Below are positions 43,440-52,033 of a DNA stretch of 64,000 bases, piece by piece. The stretch is taken from NCBI GenBank assembly GCA_050173345.1, contig JBFXKW010000001.1, positions 186,001 to 250,000 on the forward strand. Direction: 5' to 3'. Both the position numbers and the translations under genes were made by a program. The first letter of the stretch is position 1, and the number at the start of each line of letters is the position of its first letter. The notes beneath the pieces are model-generated. The model was not told where the DNA came from and did no database searches. It saw nothing but the letters and a program-made list of their open reading frames with translations. The stretch comes from SHWC01 sp050173345. Lineage in GTDB: Bacteria; Pseudomonadota; Alphaproteobacteria; UBA828.

Positions 43440-43946
43440 ATGATGTCGATTCGCAGCGCGCTGTCGGTCCTCTCGGTCTTGGCCCTGCTTGGCCTGCTCG
43501 GCTTTCTCTCGGCCTGCGCGCCCGAGCCGGTGCCGTCGAGCTCCGCCTCGGGCGGGGCGGCGGCGACCACGACGGCCGTGCGCGGCATCTCCGACGTGCC
43601 GATGCCGAGCGGCGCCGACCAAGTGGTCGACGATTCCCTGGTGCTCGGCAGTCTCGACCGCTGGACCGGGCGCCTGGTGCTCGAGACCGGCCTCTCGCCG
43701 GTCTCCGCCTTCGCCTTCTACCGCGACCGCATGCCCAACTACGGCTGGGAGCCGCTCGCCTCGATCCAGACCGACGTGAGCGTGCTCAGCTTCTCGCGCG
43801 GCGAGCGCATCGCCACGATCCAGATCGAGAGCCGCAGCCTGCTGTTCGGCGGCTCGCGCGTGGCGATCACCATGGCACCGCGCCAGGGCGAAACCTATTC
43901 GGGCCAGCGCGCCGGCGACAGCATCGAAGTCACGCCGTTCGAGTAG
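43440..43946 (+). CDS. probable lipoprotein of unknown function
   Basis: The 168-residue product has a lipoprotein signal: MMSIRSALSVLSVLALLGLLGFLSAC, with lipidation at Cys26. The mature part contains MPSGADQVVDDSLVLG, then an AFAFYRDRMPNYGWEPL motif reminiscent of small periplasmic domains with repeated GW signatures, and a beta-rich end. It should sit in the envelope. I do not recognise the family. It converges on a DsbA-family gene with 2 bases between stops. Confidence 0.72.
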   Translation: MMSIRSALSVLSVLALLGLLGFLSACAPEPVPSSSASGGAAATTTAVRGISDVPMPSGADQVVDDSLVLGSLDRWTGRLVLETGLSPVSAFAFYRDRMPNYGWEPLASIQTDVSVLSFSRGERIATIQIESRSLLFGGSRVAITMAPRQGETYSGQRAGDSIEVTPFE

Positions 43947-43948
43947 CG

Positions 43949-44593
43949 TCAGGGCAGCCCGGCTCCCTGATCGGATCGTGGCGTTTCGTTCCCTCCCGCA
44001 TCGAGCGCGGCCTGGATCATCGCTTCGAGCTGCGCCTGGGGCGCCAGCCCCGCGATGGCCCGCGCGCCGATCACGATGGTGGGAACCGATGAGATGCCCA
44101 GGGTCTCATGCGCGTGGCGCAGCAGGCGCGCGCACGGCTCCCGGTAAGCGCGCTGCTCCAGGGCTGCCTCGAATGCCGCGGCGTCGAGCCCGATCTCGCC
44201 CGCGAGCGTAGCTAATACTTCAGGTTCGCCGATATCGCGTTCCTCTTGAAAGAAAGCCGTAAACATCCGGTGGTTGTATGCCTTCGCAAGGCCGTGCTCG
44301 GCGGCGAACAGCGCGCCCTCGAAGGCGAGCCGGGTATAGGGCTGGGGCGATACCCGCGGCAGCACGATCTCGGCGCCGAGCGAGGCGGCAAGCGGGTAGA
44401 CGGAAGACGCCCAGGCCCGCTGCAGGTAGTCGCCCTCGGGCCGGAGCGTCGGCGTCGGATAGGGGCGGAGCTCGAAGGGCCGCCATTCCAGTTCGACGCG
44501 ACCCGCGAAGCGCGCCGCGGCGGCTTCGAGCGGGCCTTCCGCCAGGAAGCAATAGGGGCAGACATAGTCCGAATAGACGTCTATCCTAAGCAT
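43949..44593 (-). CDS. DsbA-family (FrnE-like) thiol oxidoreductase
   Basis: The 214-residue thioredoxin-fold protein has a CPYC active site in DVYSDYVCPYCFLAEG near residue 12 and the cis-Pro loop SSVPTIVIGARAIAG near 180. The lack of a signal peptide places it in the cytoplasm, like FrnE and hydroxychromene isomerase relatives. The two Cys suggest redox activity rather than isomerase function. It stands alone on the minus strand, divergent from a small exported protein. Confidence 0.88.
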   Translation of the reverse strand: MLRIDVYSDYVCPYCFLAEGPLEAAAARFAGRVELEWRPFELRPYPTPTLRPEGDYLQRAWASSVYPLAASLGAEIVLPRVSPQPYTRLAFEGALFAAEHGLAKAYNHRMFTAFFQEERDIGEPEVLATLAGEIGLDAAAFEAALEQRAYREPCARLLRHAHETLGISSVPTIVIGARAIAGLAPQAQLEAMIQAALDAGGNETPRSDQGAGLP

Positions 44594-44762
44594 TATCGTC
44601 CTGCTCTGGCCGGGCGTGTCGGCGGCGCCGGCTGGTTGGAAGGTTATGGTTTCGGTTCAGTTATTTGACTCTGCGTTTGCCACAGGAAAGTGATTTGAGG
44701 TGGCACGCCCGCCGTGGGATCGTCGCTCGCAGATTGGGCATATGCCAAGACGGGAGGACAGC

Positions 44763-45011
44763 ATGCTGAAGCAGGTTCTCGCCCTGGCCGCGGTGGTCGG
44801 CGTCTTGGTCGCAGCGCCAGCGTTCGCGTTCCAGTGCCCCATGGATATGAAGAAGATCGACGAGGCGCTCAATACCGCGCAGTTGAGCGAGGCGGATCGC
44901 GCCGAGGTCACCAAGCTGCGCGCCGAGGGCGAGGCCTTCCACCAGGCGGGCAAGCACGACGAATCGGTCGCGACGCTGGCCAAGGCAAAGGCATTGCTCG
45001 GCATCGAATAG
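44763..45011 (+). CDS. small exported helical protein
   Basis: The gene encodes 82 residues with a signal peptide MLKQVLALAAVVGVLVAAPAFA, cleaved near residue 22. The remaining 60 residues are helical and charged, starting FQCPMDMKKIDEALNTA with one Cys, and rich in Ala, Glu and Lys. GGGAGGA before ATG 44763 is a good ribosome-binding site. The family is not recognised. A terminator hairpin follows 53 bases after the stop. Confidence 0.75.
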   Translation: MLKQVLALAAVVGVLVAAPAFAFQCPMDMKKIDEALNTAQLSEADRAEVTKLRAEGEAFHQAGKHDESVATLAKAKALLGIE

Positions 45012-45063
45012 GCGGACAGGCCGTCGGTCGGCGCGTCTGCAGCCCGCGCCGATCGCGCCCGCT

Positions 45064-45094
45064 GGGGCCGGCGAGACACCCTCTCGCCGGCCCC
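45064..45094 (+). terminator. terminator-like hairpin after the small exported protein
   Basis: A perfect 13-bp stem (GGGGCCGGCGAGA at 45064-45076 with TCTCGCCGGCCCC at 45082-45094) with a five-base loop ends in ACATGTTGTTG, a weak T-run. It separates the small gene from parE. Confidence 0.6.
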
Positions 45095-45102
45095 ACATGT
45101 TG

Positions 45103-45132
45103 TTGTAGGACGCAATCCGCGTACCGTATACA
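45103..45132 (+). promoter_or_regulatory. candidate promoter of parE
   Basis: TTGTAG at 45103-45108 and TATACA at 45127-45132 are separated by 18 bases, with the -10 being a good match. The predicted start lies about 20 bases before ATG 45160. Confidence 0.45.
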
Positions 45133-45159
45133 TGGCGCCATTGTTTTCCGGGGTACGCC

Positions 45160-47181
45160 ATGAAGAAACCAGCCGACCTGTTCGACTTCGCCGAGACGCG
45201 CCGCCCGGCGCGTGCCGCTTCGAGCCGCAAGGCCGCGGGCGGCAGCGGCGGCGAATACACCGCGAAGGACATCGAGGTCCTCGAAGGGCTGGAGCCGGTG
45301 CGCCGGCGGCCCGGCATGTATGTCGGCGGCACCGACGCCCGCGCGCTGCACCATCTGCTGGCCGAGGTGCTCGACAACGCGATGGACGAGGCGGTCGCCG
45401 GCCATGCGAGCTGGATCGAGGTGTCGCTGGCCACCGACGGCTCGGCCATGGTGGTCGATAACGGGCGCGGTATCCCGATCGACCGCCACCCGAAGTTCCG
45501 CGACAAGTCGGCGCTCGAGGTGATCCTCACCACGCTGCATTCGGGCGGCAAGTTCGGCGGCAAGGCCTACGCCACCTCGGGCGGCCTGCACGGCGTCGGC
45601 ATCTCGGTGGTCAACGCGCTCTCCGACGCCATGACGGTGGAGGTCGCCCGCGACGGCAAGCTCTGGCAACAGAGCTACAAGCGCGGCAAGCCGACCACCA
45701 AGCTCGAAAGTCTCGGCGCGGCCAAGAACCGGCGCGGCACGCGGGTCAGCTTCCATCCCGATCCGGAAATCTTCGGCAAGCAGGCCGCGCTCGACCCGGC
45801 TACCTGCTATCGCATGGTGCGCGGCAAGGCCTATCTGTTCCGCGGCGTCGAGATCCGCTGGCAGTGCGAGCCTGCGCTGCTGCGCAAGGGCGACCCGACG
45901 CCGCCGCGCGAGACGCTGCACTTCCCGAACGGCCTGACCGACTATCTCGGCGCCATCCTCGGCGACCGCCGCACGCTGACGCCGCAGCCCTTCGCCGGCG
46001 AGGCCGCGTTCGCCGACGAGCAGGGCAGGGTCGAGTGGGCGGTGGCCTGGCCCGACGACGAGGACGGCCTGATCGCCTCCCACTGCAACACGATCGCGAC
46101 GCCCGAGGGCGGCACGCACGAGGCCGGGCTCCGTTCGGCGCTCGCGCGCAGCCTCAAGAGCCATGGCGAGCTGGTCGGCAACAAGCGCGCCGCCCAGATC
46201 ATCGCCGAGGACGTGATGCGCGGCGCCTGCGTCGTGCTCTCGCTGTTCCTCAGGAACCCGCAGTTCCAGGGCCAGACCAAGGAGCGCCTGTCCTCGGCGG
46301 ATGCGACGCGCCTGGTCGAGGGCGCGGTCAAGGATCATTTCGATCACTGGCTCTCCGCCGACCCGCAGGCCGCGGGCGCGCTGCTCCAGCGCATCGTCGA
46401 GCGCGCCGAGGAGCGCCTGCGCCGCCGCCAGGAGAAGGAGGTCGCGCGCAAGCAGGCCGGCCGCAAGGCACGGCTGCCCGGCAAGCTCGCCGATTGCAGC
46501 AACGATTCCGCGAACGGCACCGAGATCTTCCTGGTCGAGGGCGATTCCGCCGGCGGCTCGGCCAAGCAGGCGAGGGACCGCGCCACCCAGGCCGTGCTGC
46601 CGCTGCGCGGCAAGATCCTCAACGTGGCGAGCGCGACCAGCGACAAGCTGCAGGCGAACCAGGAGCTGAGCGATCTGGTGCTCGCGCTCGGCTGCGGCAC
46701 CGGCAGCCGCTTCTCGATCGATGCCTTGCGCTATGAGAGGGTCATCATCATGACCGACGCCGACGTCGACGGCGCACACATCGCCGCGCTGCTGATGACC
46801 TACTTCTATCGCGAGATGCCGCAGCTCATCGAGCAGGGCCGGCTCTATCTCGCCCAGCCGCCGCTCTATCGCCTGGCCCAGGGCGCGCGCACCGCCTATG
46901 CGCGCGACGATGCCGACCGCGAGCGCCTGCTCGCTGGGGAGTTCAACGGCCGCGGCAAGGTGGAGATCAGCCGCTTCAAGGGCCTCGGCGAAATGCCGCC
47001 GGCCCAGCTTCGCGAGACGACGATGGACCCGAAGCATCGCACGCTGCTCCAGGTCACCATCCCGATGGGGCAGGAGGCCGAGACCAGGCTCAGGGTGGAA
47101 AGCCTGATGGGCCGCAAGCCCGAGGCGCGGCTGAAGTTCATCCAGGAGCACGCCGACCTGGTGGCCGAGCTCGACGTATAG
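45160..47181 (+). CDS. parE: DNA topoisomerase IV subunit B
   Basis: The 673-residue type IIA topoisomerase subunit hydrolyses ATP to drive decatenation of replicated chromosomes. It contains the GHKL ATPase domain (EVLDNAMDEAVAG, VDNGRGIPID, GGLHGVGISVVNALS), the transducer domain and the TOPRIM motifs EGDSAGGSAKQARDR and TDADVDGAHIAALLMTYFY. The size and the absence of a GyrB insertion favour ParE over GyrB. ParC is not in the window. Confidence 0.94.
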   Translation: MKKPADLFDFAETRRPARAASSRKAAGGSGGEYTAKDIEVLEGLEPVRRRPGMYVGGTDARALHHLLAEVLDNAMDEAVAGHASWIEVSLATDGSAMVVDNGRGIPIDRHPKFRDKSALEVILTTLHSGGKFGGKAYATSGGLHGVGISVVNALSDAMTVEVARDGKLWQQSYKRGKPTTKLESLGAAKNRRGTRVSFHPDPEIFGKQAALDPATCYRMVRGKAYLFRGVEIRWQCEPALLRKGDPTPPRETLHFPNGLTDYLGAILGDRRTLTPQPFAGEAAFADEQGRVEWAVAWPDDEDGLIASHCNTIATPEGGTHEAGLRSALARSLKSHGELVGNKRAAQIIAEDVMRGACVVLSLFLRNPQFQGQTKERLSSADATRLVEGAVKDHFDHWLSADPQAAGALLQRIVERAEERLRRRQEKEVARKQAGRKARLPGKLADCSNDSANGTEIFLVEGDSAGGSAKQARDRATQAVLPLRGKILNVASATSDKLQANQELSDLVLALGCGTGSRFSIDALRYERVIIMTDADVDGAHIAALLMTYFYREMPQLIEQGRLYLAQPPLYRLAQGARTAYARDDADRERLLAGEFNGRGKVEISRFKGLGEMPPAQLRETTMDPKHRTLLQVTIPMGQEAETRLRVESLMGRKPEARLKFIQEHADLVAELDV

Positions 47182-47185
47182 CAGG

Positions 47186-47206
47186 ACGCCGGGTCAAACC
47201 CGGCGT
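47186..47206 (+). terminator. short hairpin after parE
   Basis: ACGCCGGGT pairs perfectly with ACCCGGCGT around a CAA loop, five bases after the parE stop. Only ATTC follows, so it is a weak terminator at best and lies just before the next gene. Confidence 0.4.
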
Positions 47207-47215
47207 ATTCGTCCG

Positions 47216-47791
47216 ATGAAACCATGGAACCCGATCGCCGTCGCCGTGCTCGCCGTGGGGCTCGTGGCCTGCGCGGGGCTCGGCGGGGTGCAGACGATCA
47301 GGGGCGATTGGGTCGCCTATTCGACGCAGTATCTGCGATATGCCGCGAGCAAGGGCTCGCTGCCGACCATCGTCAGCGGCGGCGCGTTCATGAATGCCTC
47401 GGCGGAGGCCGTGGAAGCGCATGTGCTGGCGGAACTGTCGGCCCGGCCGCTCGGCGTCGGGCCGATCGCCTTCGTGCGCTACCCGTCCGGGCAGGCTACG
47501 CCGGCGCTCTTCGTCTCGATGGTCTTCAATCCGGTGCCGAGCTTCGACAGCATGGCCGCCTGCGCGCCGGAGCGTGCCGCCGCGGCGGGCGGCCAGCCGA
47601 GTCCCGACGGTTCGATCCGCGTCGTCGCCGCCTTCTGCAGCTCCCGGCAGCTCCTGAGTGGTTCAGTCGGCTACGCCGACGGTTTGAGCGGGCTCGGCGA
47701 TGAGCGCTTTAACCGCTTGATTCACCTGCTCTCGATGGATCTGTTTCCGCTCCGTGATCCTAATCTGGGCAGCGGCGACGACTTTCCGTGA
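47216..47791 (+). CDS. lipoprotein of unknown function
   Basis: The 191-residue product has the signal MKPWNPIAVAVLAVGLVAC with a lipobox LVAC at Cys19. The mature protein has two further Cys in SMAACAPERA and AAFCSSRQ, which may form a disulfide. It resembles no family I know, but codon use is gene-like. It begins 34 bases after parE and may be read from the same transcript; no functional link is apparent. The 207 bases that follow have no gene. Confidence 0.68.
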   Translation: MKPWNPIAVAVLAVGLVACAGLGGVQTIRGDWVAYSTQYLRYAASKGSLPTIVSGGAFMNASAEAVEAHVLAELSARPLGVGPIAFVRYPSGQATPALFVSMVFNPVPSFDSMAACAPERAAAAGGQPSPDGSIRVVAAFCSSRQLLSGSVGYADGLSGLGDERFNRLIHLLSMDLFPLRDPNLGSGDDFP

Positions 47792-47998
47792 TCATCGGAA
47801 CTGGAACCGCAACATCGGCTTAACCATTCTTCTCTATGGTATTCCGCGACGAAGCAGCGAGTTGACGCTGCTTACAGCTTGCTTTTCCGCGTAAGAGCGA
47901 GCAAATCTCGTTGAGACCACAAGCAATTGATGGGGTCCGCCGATACGGCGGATCGCCTGACTCCGACCTCTGAAGGAAGTAGTACGATTTCCGGCACC

Positions 47999-49450
47999 AT
48001 GACTTTCGAAGACCTCGGCCTGAGTCCTTCGCTGCTCGAGGCCGTGGCGGCATGCGGCTACACCCAACCGACCCCGATCCAGGAAAAGGCGATCCCACCG
48101 ATCCTGCAGGGCAGGGACGTGCTGGGCTGCGCCCAGACCGGCACCGGCAAGACAGCAAGCTACACGCTGCCGATGATCGACATCCTCGACGCCGGGACGG
48201 CCAAGGCGCGCATGCCGCGCGCGCTGATCCTCGCGCCGACCCGCGAGCTCGCCCAGCAGATCGCGGCGAGTTTCGAGACCTACGGGAAGAACCACAAGCT
48301 GAGCCACGCCGTGGTGATCGGCGGCGAGGCCATGACCGAGCAGGAGCGTCTGCTCGATCGCGGCGTCGACGTGCTGATCGCGACGCCGGGCCGCCTGCTC
48401 GATCTGTTCGAGCGCGGCGCGGTGATGCTCGGCGGCGTCAAGGTGCTGGTCATCGACGAAGCGGACCGCATGCTCGACATGGGCTTCATTCCCGATGTGG
48501 AGCGCATCGTCGCCCGCCTGCCGAAGATCCGTCAGACCATGATGTTCTCGGCCACCCTCGCGCCCGAGATCAGGCGGCTTGCCGATGCCTTCCTGATCAA
48601 CCCGAAGGAAGTGTCGGTCACGCCGTCGGCCACGGTTGCCGAGACGGTCGACCACAAGATCATCCGCCTGCCGCCTTCCAGGAAGCGGGATGCCCTGCTC
48701 GCGCTGCTGCGCGCGGCGTCTTACGAAAGCGCGCTCGTCTTCTGCAACCGCAAGAAGGATATCGGGCCGCTCCGCTCGCACCTCAAGAAGCATGGCTTCG
48801 ATGTCGGCGAGCTGCATGGCGACCTGCCGCAGTCGGTGCGCACCGAGACCCTCGCCGCGTTCAAGAGCGGCAAGCTCAAGGTCATCATCGCGAGCGACGT
48901 CGCCGGGCGCGGGCTCGACATCTCGAAGGTTTCGCACGTCTACAATTTCGACGTGCCGATGAACGCCGAGGACTATGTCCACCGCATCGGGCGCACGGGC
49001 CGCGCCGGCCGCGCCGGCTCGGCGGTGACCTTCGTGTCGCCGGACGACGAGCGTTATCTCGACGCGATCGTCAAGCTGATCGGCAGGCCGGTGCCCGAGG
49101 CGCCGTCGCCGCTCGATGAGGGACGCAAGCCCGCAGCGGCCGAGGCCGAAGCGCCGGCCCAGGAAAGCCGGCCCCACGATGGCCACGACGCCGAGGCGCC
49201 CGCGCGCGCCAAGAAGGAGCGGCGGCCCGCGCCCGAGCGCAAGGCGCGGCGACCCGCGCCCGAACGAGAGGCGCGGCGACCCGCGCCCGAACGAGAGGCG
49301 CGGCGCGAGGCGACACCGCGCCCGGCCGGCAAGCGCACCGCGCCGAGTGGATCGCGCAATGTCGACGGCCCGGTCGTCGGGATGGGCGATCACGTCCCCG
49401 ATTTCCTGCGCCTTCCGGTTAGGCGTGCAAGCGCGCAGGGAGCGAAGTAA
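47999..49450 (+). CDS. DEAD-box RNA helicase with basic repeat tail
   Basis: The 483-residue helicase carries all motifs: Q motif (FEDLGLS, PTPIQEKAIP), AQTGTGKT, PTRELA, TPGR, VIDEADRMLDMGF, FSATL, and HRIGRTGRAGRAG. It should unwind RNA during ribosome assembly or RNA decay, the RhlE-like type. After residue 370 the tail is disordered and basic, with three perfect or near-perfect nine-residue repeats (RRPAPERxA). ATG 47999 begins MTFEDLGLS; an upstream ATG at 47930 is in frame but gives a nonconserved start. Confidence 0.92.
   Translation: MTFEDLGLSPSLLEAVAACGYTQPTPIQEKAIPPILQGRDVLGCAQTGTGKTASYTLPMIDILDAGTAKARMPRALILAPTRELAQQIAASFETYGKNHKLSHAVVIGGEAMTEQERLLDRGVDVLIATPGRLLDLFERGAVMLGGVKVLVIDEADRMLDMGFIPDVERIVARLPKIRQTMMFSATLAPEIRRLADAFLINPKEVSVTPSATVAETVDHKIIRLPPSRKRDALLALLRAASYESALVFCNRKKDIGPLRSHLKKHGFDVGELHGDLPQSVRTETLAAFKSGKLKVIIASDVAGRGLDISKVSHVYNFDVPMNAEDYVHRIGRTGRAGRAGSAVTFVSPDDERYLDAIVKLIGRPVPEAPSPLDEGRKPAAAEAEAPAQESRPHDGHDAEAPARAKKERRPAPERKARRPAPEREARRPAPEREARREATPRPAGKRTAPSGSRNVDGPVVGMGDHVPDFLRLPVRRASAQGAK
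49220..49300 (+). repeat. three tandem 27-bp repeats in the helicase tail
   Basis: Copies lie at 49220-49246, 49247-49273 and 49274-49300. The second and third are identical; the first differs at a few bases. Each encodes RRPAPER(K/E)A, a basic, proline-bearing nonapeptide. Copy number may vary between strains by slippage. Confidence 0.85.
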
Positions 49451-49451
49451 G

Positions 49452-49474
49452 CTTCCCCCGGAATCCGGGGGAAG
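49452..49474 (+). promoter_or_regulatory. hairpin that covers the ribosome-binding site of the RAM gene
   Basis: CTTCCCCCGG and CCGGGGGAAG form a perfect 10-bp stem around AAT. The 3-prime arm contains GGGGGAAG, the only ribosome-binding site before ATG 49480, five bases away. No U-run follows, so it is not a normal terminator. It could restrain translation of the RAM protein. Confidence 0.55.
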
Positions 49475-49479
49475 ACGCG

Positions 49480-49722
49480 ATGAAGACCATCTTCGTCATG
49501 GTGAAGTGCGAGATGGGCCACGCCTATGACGTGGCCAGCAAGGCGATCGAGACCGTCGAGCAGATTTCAGAGATCTATTCGATTTCCGGCCAGTATGACC
49601 TGCTGATCAAGTCCTACCTCGACGACGAGGCCGACATCGGCCGCTTCGTCACCGAGAAGCTGCAACGCATCGCGGGCGTGCGCGACACCTTCACGGTGAT
49701 CGCGTTCAAGGCGTTTTCCTGA
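49480..49722 (+). CDS. stand-alone Lrp/AsnC-type RAM (ligand-binding) domain protein
   Basis: The 80-residue protein is a bare RAM/ACT-like domain (FVMVKCEMGHAYDVASKAIETVEQISEIYSISGQYDLLIKSYL, ending TFTVIAFKAF) without a DNA-binding helix-turn-helix. Such stand-alone domains bind amino acids and may act as effector partners of Lrp-type regulators. Its ribosome-binding site lies in a perfect hairpin. Its end overlaps the converging sir2 gene by 17 bases. Confidence 0.88.
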   Translation: MKTIFVMVKCEMGHAYDVASKAIETVEQISEIYSISGQYDLLIKSYLDDEADIGRFVTEKLQRIAGVRDTFTVIAFKAFS

Positions 49723-50437
49723 GCAGCTCGTCCACATAGGCCGGCACGACTTCGGTCGCCGGCCCGTAGATCTTCTCCTCGAACAGGCTTTCGCCGAGCG
49801 ACGGCTCGAGGTTGAGCTCGACGGCATGCGCGCCTGCACCGAAGCGCGCCTCCTGCACGAAGCCAGCCGCCGGGTAGACATTGCCCGACGTGCCGATCGA
49901 GATGAAGAGCGTGCAGCGCGAGAGCGCGTCCGCGATCTCGTCCATGTAGAGCGGCATTTCGCCGAACCAGACGACGTGCGGCCGCAGGCTGCCGATCGTG
50001 CCGCAGGCGAGGCAGGCGATCTCGACGCTCAGGTCGCCTGCCTCGGGCTCGGTGTTGCCGCACGCGGCGCAGCGCGCCTTCTTGAGCTCGCCGTGCATGT
50101 GAAGGAGGGCGCGCGTGCCCGCGCGCTCGTGAAGATCGTCGATATTCTGGGTCACGACGAGCACCGGCGCCGGCCATTCGCGCTCGAGCCTCGCGAGCGC
50201 GAGATGCGCCGCGTTCGGCGCGATGTTGCTGTTGACGAGCTGGCGCCGCCGCGCGTTGTAGAAGGCGTGGATGCGGCCGGGATCGCGCGCGAACGCCTCG
50301 GGCGTCGCCACGTCCTCGATCCGGTGCTGCGCCCAGATGCCGTCCGGGTCGCGGAAGGTGTGCAGGCCGGATTCCTTGGAGATGCCGGCGCCGGTCAAGA
50401 CCACGATGGGCCCGCCTCGATCGGTCGTAGAGGTCAT
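49706..50437 (-). CDS. cobB: Sir2-family NAD-dependent protein deacylase
   Basis: The 243-residue sirtuin has GAGISKESGLHTFRD, the TQNIDDLHERAG motif, the catalytic His in LHMHGEL, and four Zn-binding Cys in CAACGN and CLACGT. It should remove acetyl or succinyl groups from lysines using NAD, in the cytoplasm. Its start overlaps the yjbQ stop by four bases, so the genes are translationally coupled. Confidence 0.92.
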   Translation of the reverse strand: MTSTTDRGGPIVVLTGAGISKESGLHTFRDPDGIWAQHRIEDVATPEAFARDPGRIHAFYNARRRQLVNSNIAPNAAHLALARLEREWPAPVLVVTQNIDDLHERAGTRALLHMHGELKKARCAACGNTEPEAGDLSVEIACLACGTIGSLRPHVVWFGEMPLYMDEIADALSRCTLFISIGTSGNVYPAAGFVQEARFGAGAHAVELNLEPSLGESLFEEKIYGPATEVVPAYVDELLRKTP

Positions 50438-50853
50438 TCGCCGATGATCTTGATCAGCACGCGCTTCGGCCGGCGACCGTCGAACTCGCCATAGAAGATC
50501 TGCTCCCAGGTGCCGAAATCGAGCCGGCCCTCGGTCACCGCGACCACCGCCTCGCGGCCCATGAGCTGCCGCTTGATGTGGGCGTCCGCGTTGTCCTCGC
50601 CGGTATCGTTGTGCCGGTACTGCTCGATCGGCCCATGCGGCACCAGCCGTTCGAGCACCCGCTCATAGTCCTGGTGCAGGCCGTGCTCGTCGTCGTTGAT
50701 GAAGACCGAGGCGGTGATGTGCATCGGGTTGACCAGCGCGATGCCTTCGCGGATGCCGCTTTCGCGCAGGCACACCTCGACTTCCCGCGTGATGTTCACG
50801 AAACCCGTGCGCGAGGGGAGGTTCAGCGTGATCTCGCGTCTGAAGCTGCGCAT
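50434..50853 (-). CDS. YjbQ-family (UPF0047) protein
   Basis: The 139-residue protein matches the UPF0047/YjbQ family: GIREGIALVNPMHITASVFINDDE, the QYRHNDTGEDNADAHIKRQLMG core with its conserved His and Asp residues, and the LDFGTWEQIFYGEFDG segment. Its Escherichia coli relative shows weak thiamine-phosphate synthase activity, but the true function is not settled. It overlaps cobB by four bases and follows the FIST gene after 14. Confidence 0.9.
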   Translation of the reverse strand: MRSFRREITLNLPSRTGFVNITREVEVCLRESGIREGIALVNPMHITASVFINDDEHGLHQDYERVLERLVPHGPIEQYRHNDTGEDNADAHIKRQLMGREAVVAVTEGRLDFGTWEQIFYGEFDGRRPKRVLIKIIGE

Positions 50854-50867
50854 CGGCCGGCCGCTGC

Positions 50868-51983
50868 TCAGAGAAAGAGGGTGAGCACGCCGGTATAGCC
50901 GTAGAGCCGGCGGTGCGAGATTTCGCCATAGCAGAAGAAGCCGACCAGCGGCACGTCGCCGAGCTCGCGCTGGATCAGGCGGAGCTCGTTCGATTCCTCG
51001 CCGAACATGTTCGGCCCGCGCGCCACGCAGCTATAGTAGGTGGCGCCGCGCGGGGTGCCGTTGATGCGCCGCTTCAGGCCGCCGACCATGCGCACGAGGT
51101 CTTCCTCGGCGGCGTGGGCGTCGCGGCGGCAGAACTGGATGGTCTGGCCGACCTCGGCCATCTCGGAGATCGCGACGAGCCCGCGCGGCTGGTCGATGCC
51201 CACGATGTGGCGGACCAGGTAGTCGCCGGTATCGACGCTGCGTACGGGCAGGGCGACGAAGATGAAGCCCTCGATCCGGCGCAGGTCGCGCGCCAGCAAT
51301 TCCCCGATGTCCTCCTTGAAGACGTCGAGCGCCGGGCGGTCGTCGAGCTCGATGATGACGTTCGCTTCGGCACGGGTGATCCGGTGCATGCTGCCGATCA
51401 GCGAGCAGCTCTGGCTCAGCGCGGTGGCGACCGCGACGTTCTCGGAGAGCAGGACGCCGGAGACGCCCCCCTCCGTGACGCCGCCCGCGATCTGCTGCGG
51501 GCTGTGCTGCGACGAGCTGATGCCGCCGACCAGATAGCCGTCGATTGCGCCTGCGAGCCCTTCGACGATGTCCGGCACGTGGCCGTTGCGCGGGTCGGCA
51601 TGGACCACGCCGAAATGGCTGCCGGCGCTTTCGCACCACGCGCCGCACTCCGACCGGAAGCCAGAGAGATCGCCCCGGATGGTGGGGAGCAGGCGATAGT
51701 CGCCCGGCCCGATGTCCGCGATCATGGCGGCGAGGCCGGGCGAGCCGAAATATTCCCGGCCGGTCGCGCACACGCCGATGCCGACCGAGCCGACCCAGTC
51801 CGCGGTGCCGGTCGTCTCCTTGAGGCGCGCCACGATGCCGGGAAGCTCGCGCGCGTGCTGATCCGAGACATAGAGGAAGCCGAGGCCGCCGCTCGCGCCG
51901 TCGCGCGCAAGCTCAGCCGCGCACTGATCGACCAGATGGCGCGCGTCGGGATGGGCCGCGTGTGCGAAGCGATACCGTGCCAT
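50868..51983 (-). CDS. FIST-domain protein (FIST N and FIST C)
   Basis: The 371-residue protein fits the FIST family, thought to bind small ligands such as amino acids in signalling. Segments include FLYVSDQHARELPGIV, the GSVGIGVCATGREYFG motif, VGGISSSQHSPQQIAGG and the C-terminal VGFFCYGEISHRRLYGYTGVLTLF typical of FIST C. It carries no kinase or GGDEF partner domain. ATG 51983 is supported by the family start, though the frame extends to 52193. It precedes yjbQ and cobB, likely as an operon. Confidence 0.88.
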   Translation of the reverse strand: MARYRFAHAAHPDARHLVDQCAAELARDGASGGLGFLYVSDQHARELPGIVARLKETTGTADWVGSVGIGVCATGREYFGSPGLAAMIADIGPGDYRLLPTIRGDLSGFRSECGAWCESAGSHFGVVHADPRNGHVPDIVEGLAGAIDGYLVGGISSSQHSPQQIAGGVTEGGVSGVLLSENVAVATALSQSCSLIGSMHRITRAEANVIIELDDRPALDVFKEDIGELLARDLRRIEGFIFVALPVRSVDTGDYLVRHIVGIDQPRGLVAISEMAEVGQTIQFCRRDAHAAEEDLVRMVGGLKRRINGTPRGATYYSCVARGPNMFGEESNELRLIQRELGDVPLVGFFCYGEISHRRLYGYTGVLTLFL

Positions 51984-52033
51984 GCCAGGGATCGGTTGTG
52001 GTGGCCAGGACTTTAGCGCGGGGTCGCGAGTTA

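Noticed and set aside
44908..47151. A 747-residue open frame on the minus strand
   Set aside because: Shadow of parE; no recognisable domain and strongly biased composition.
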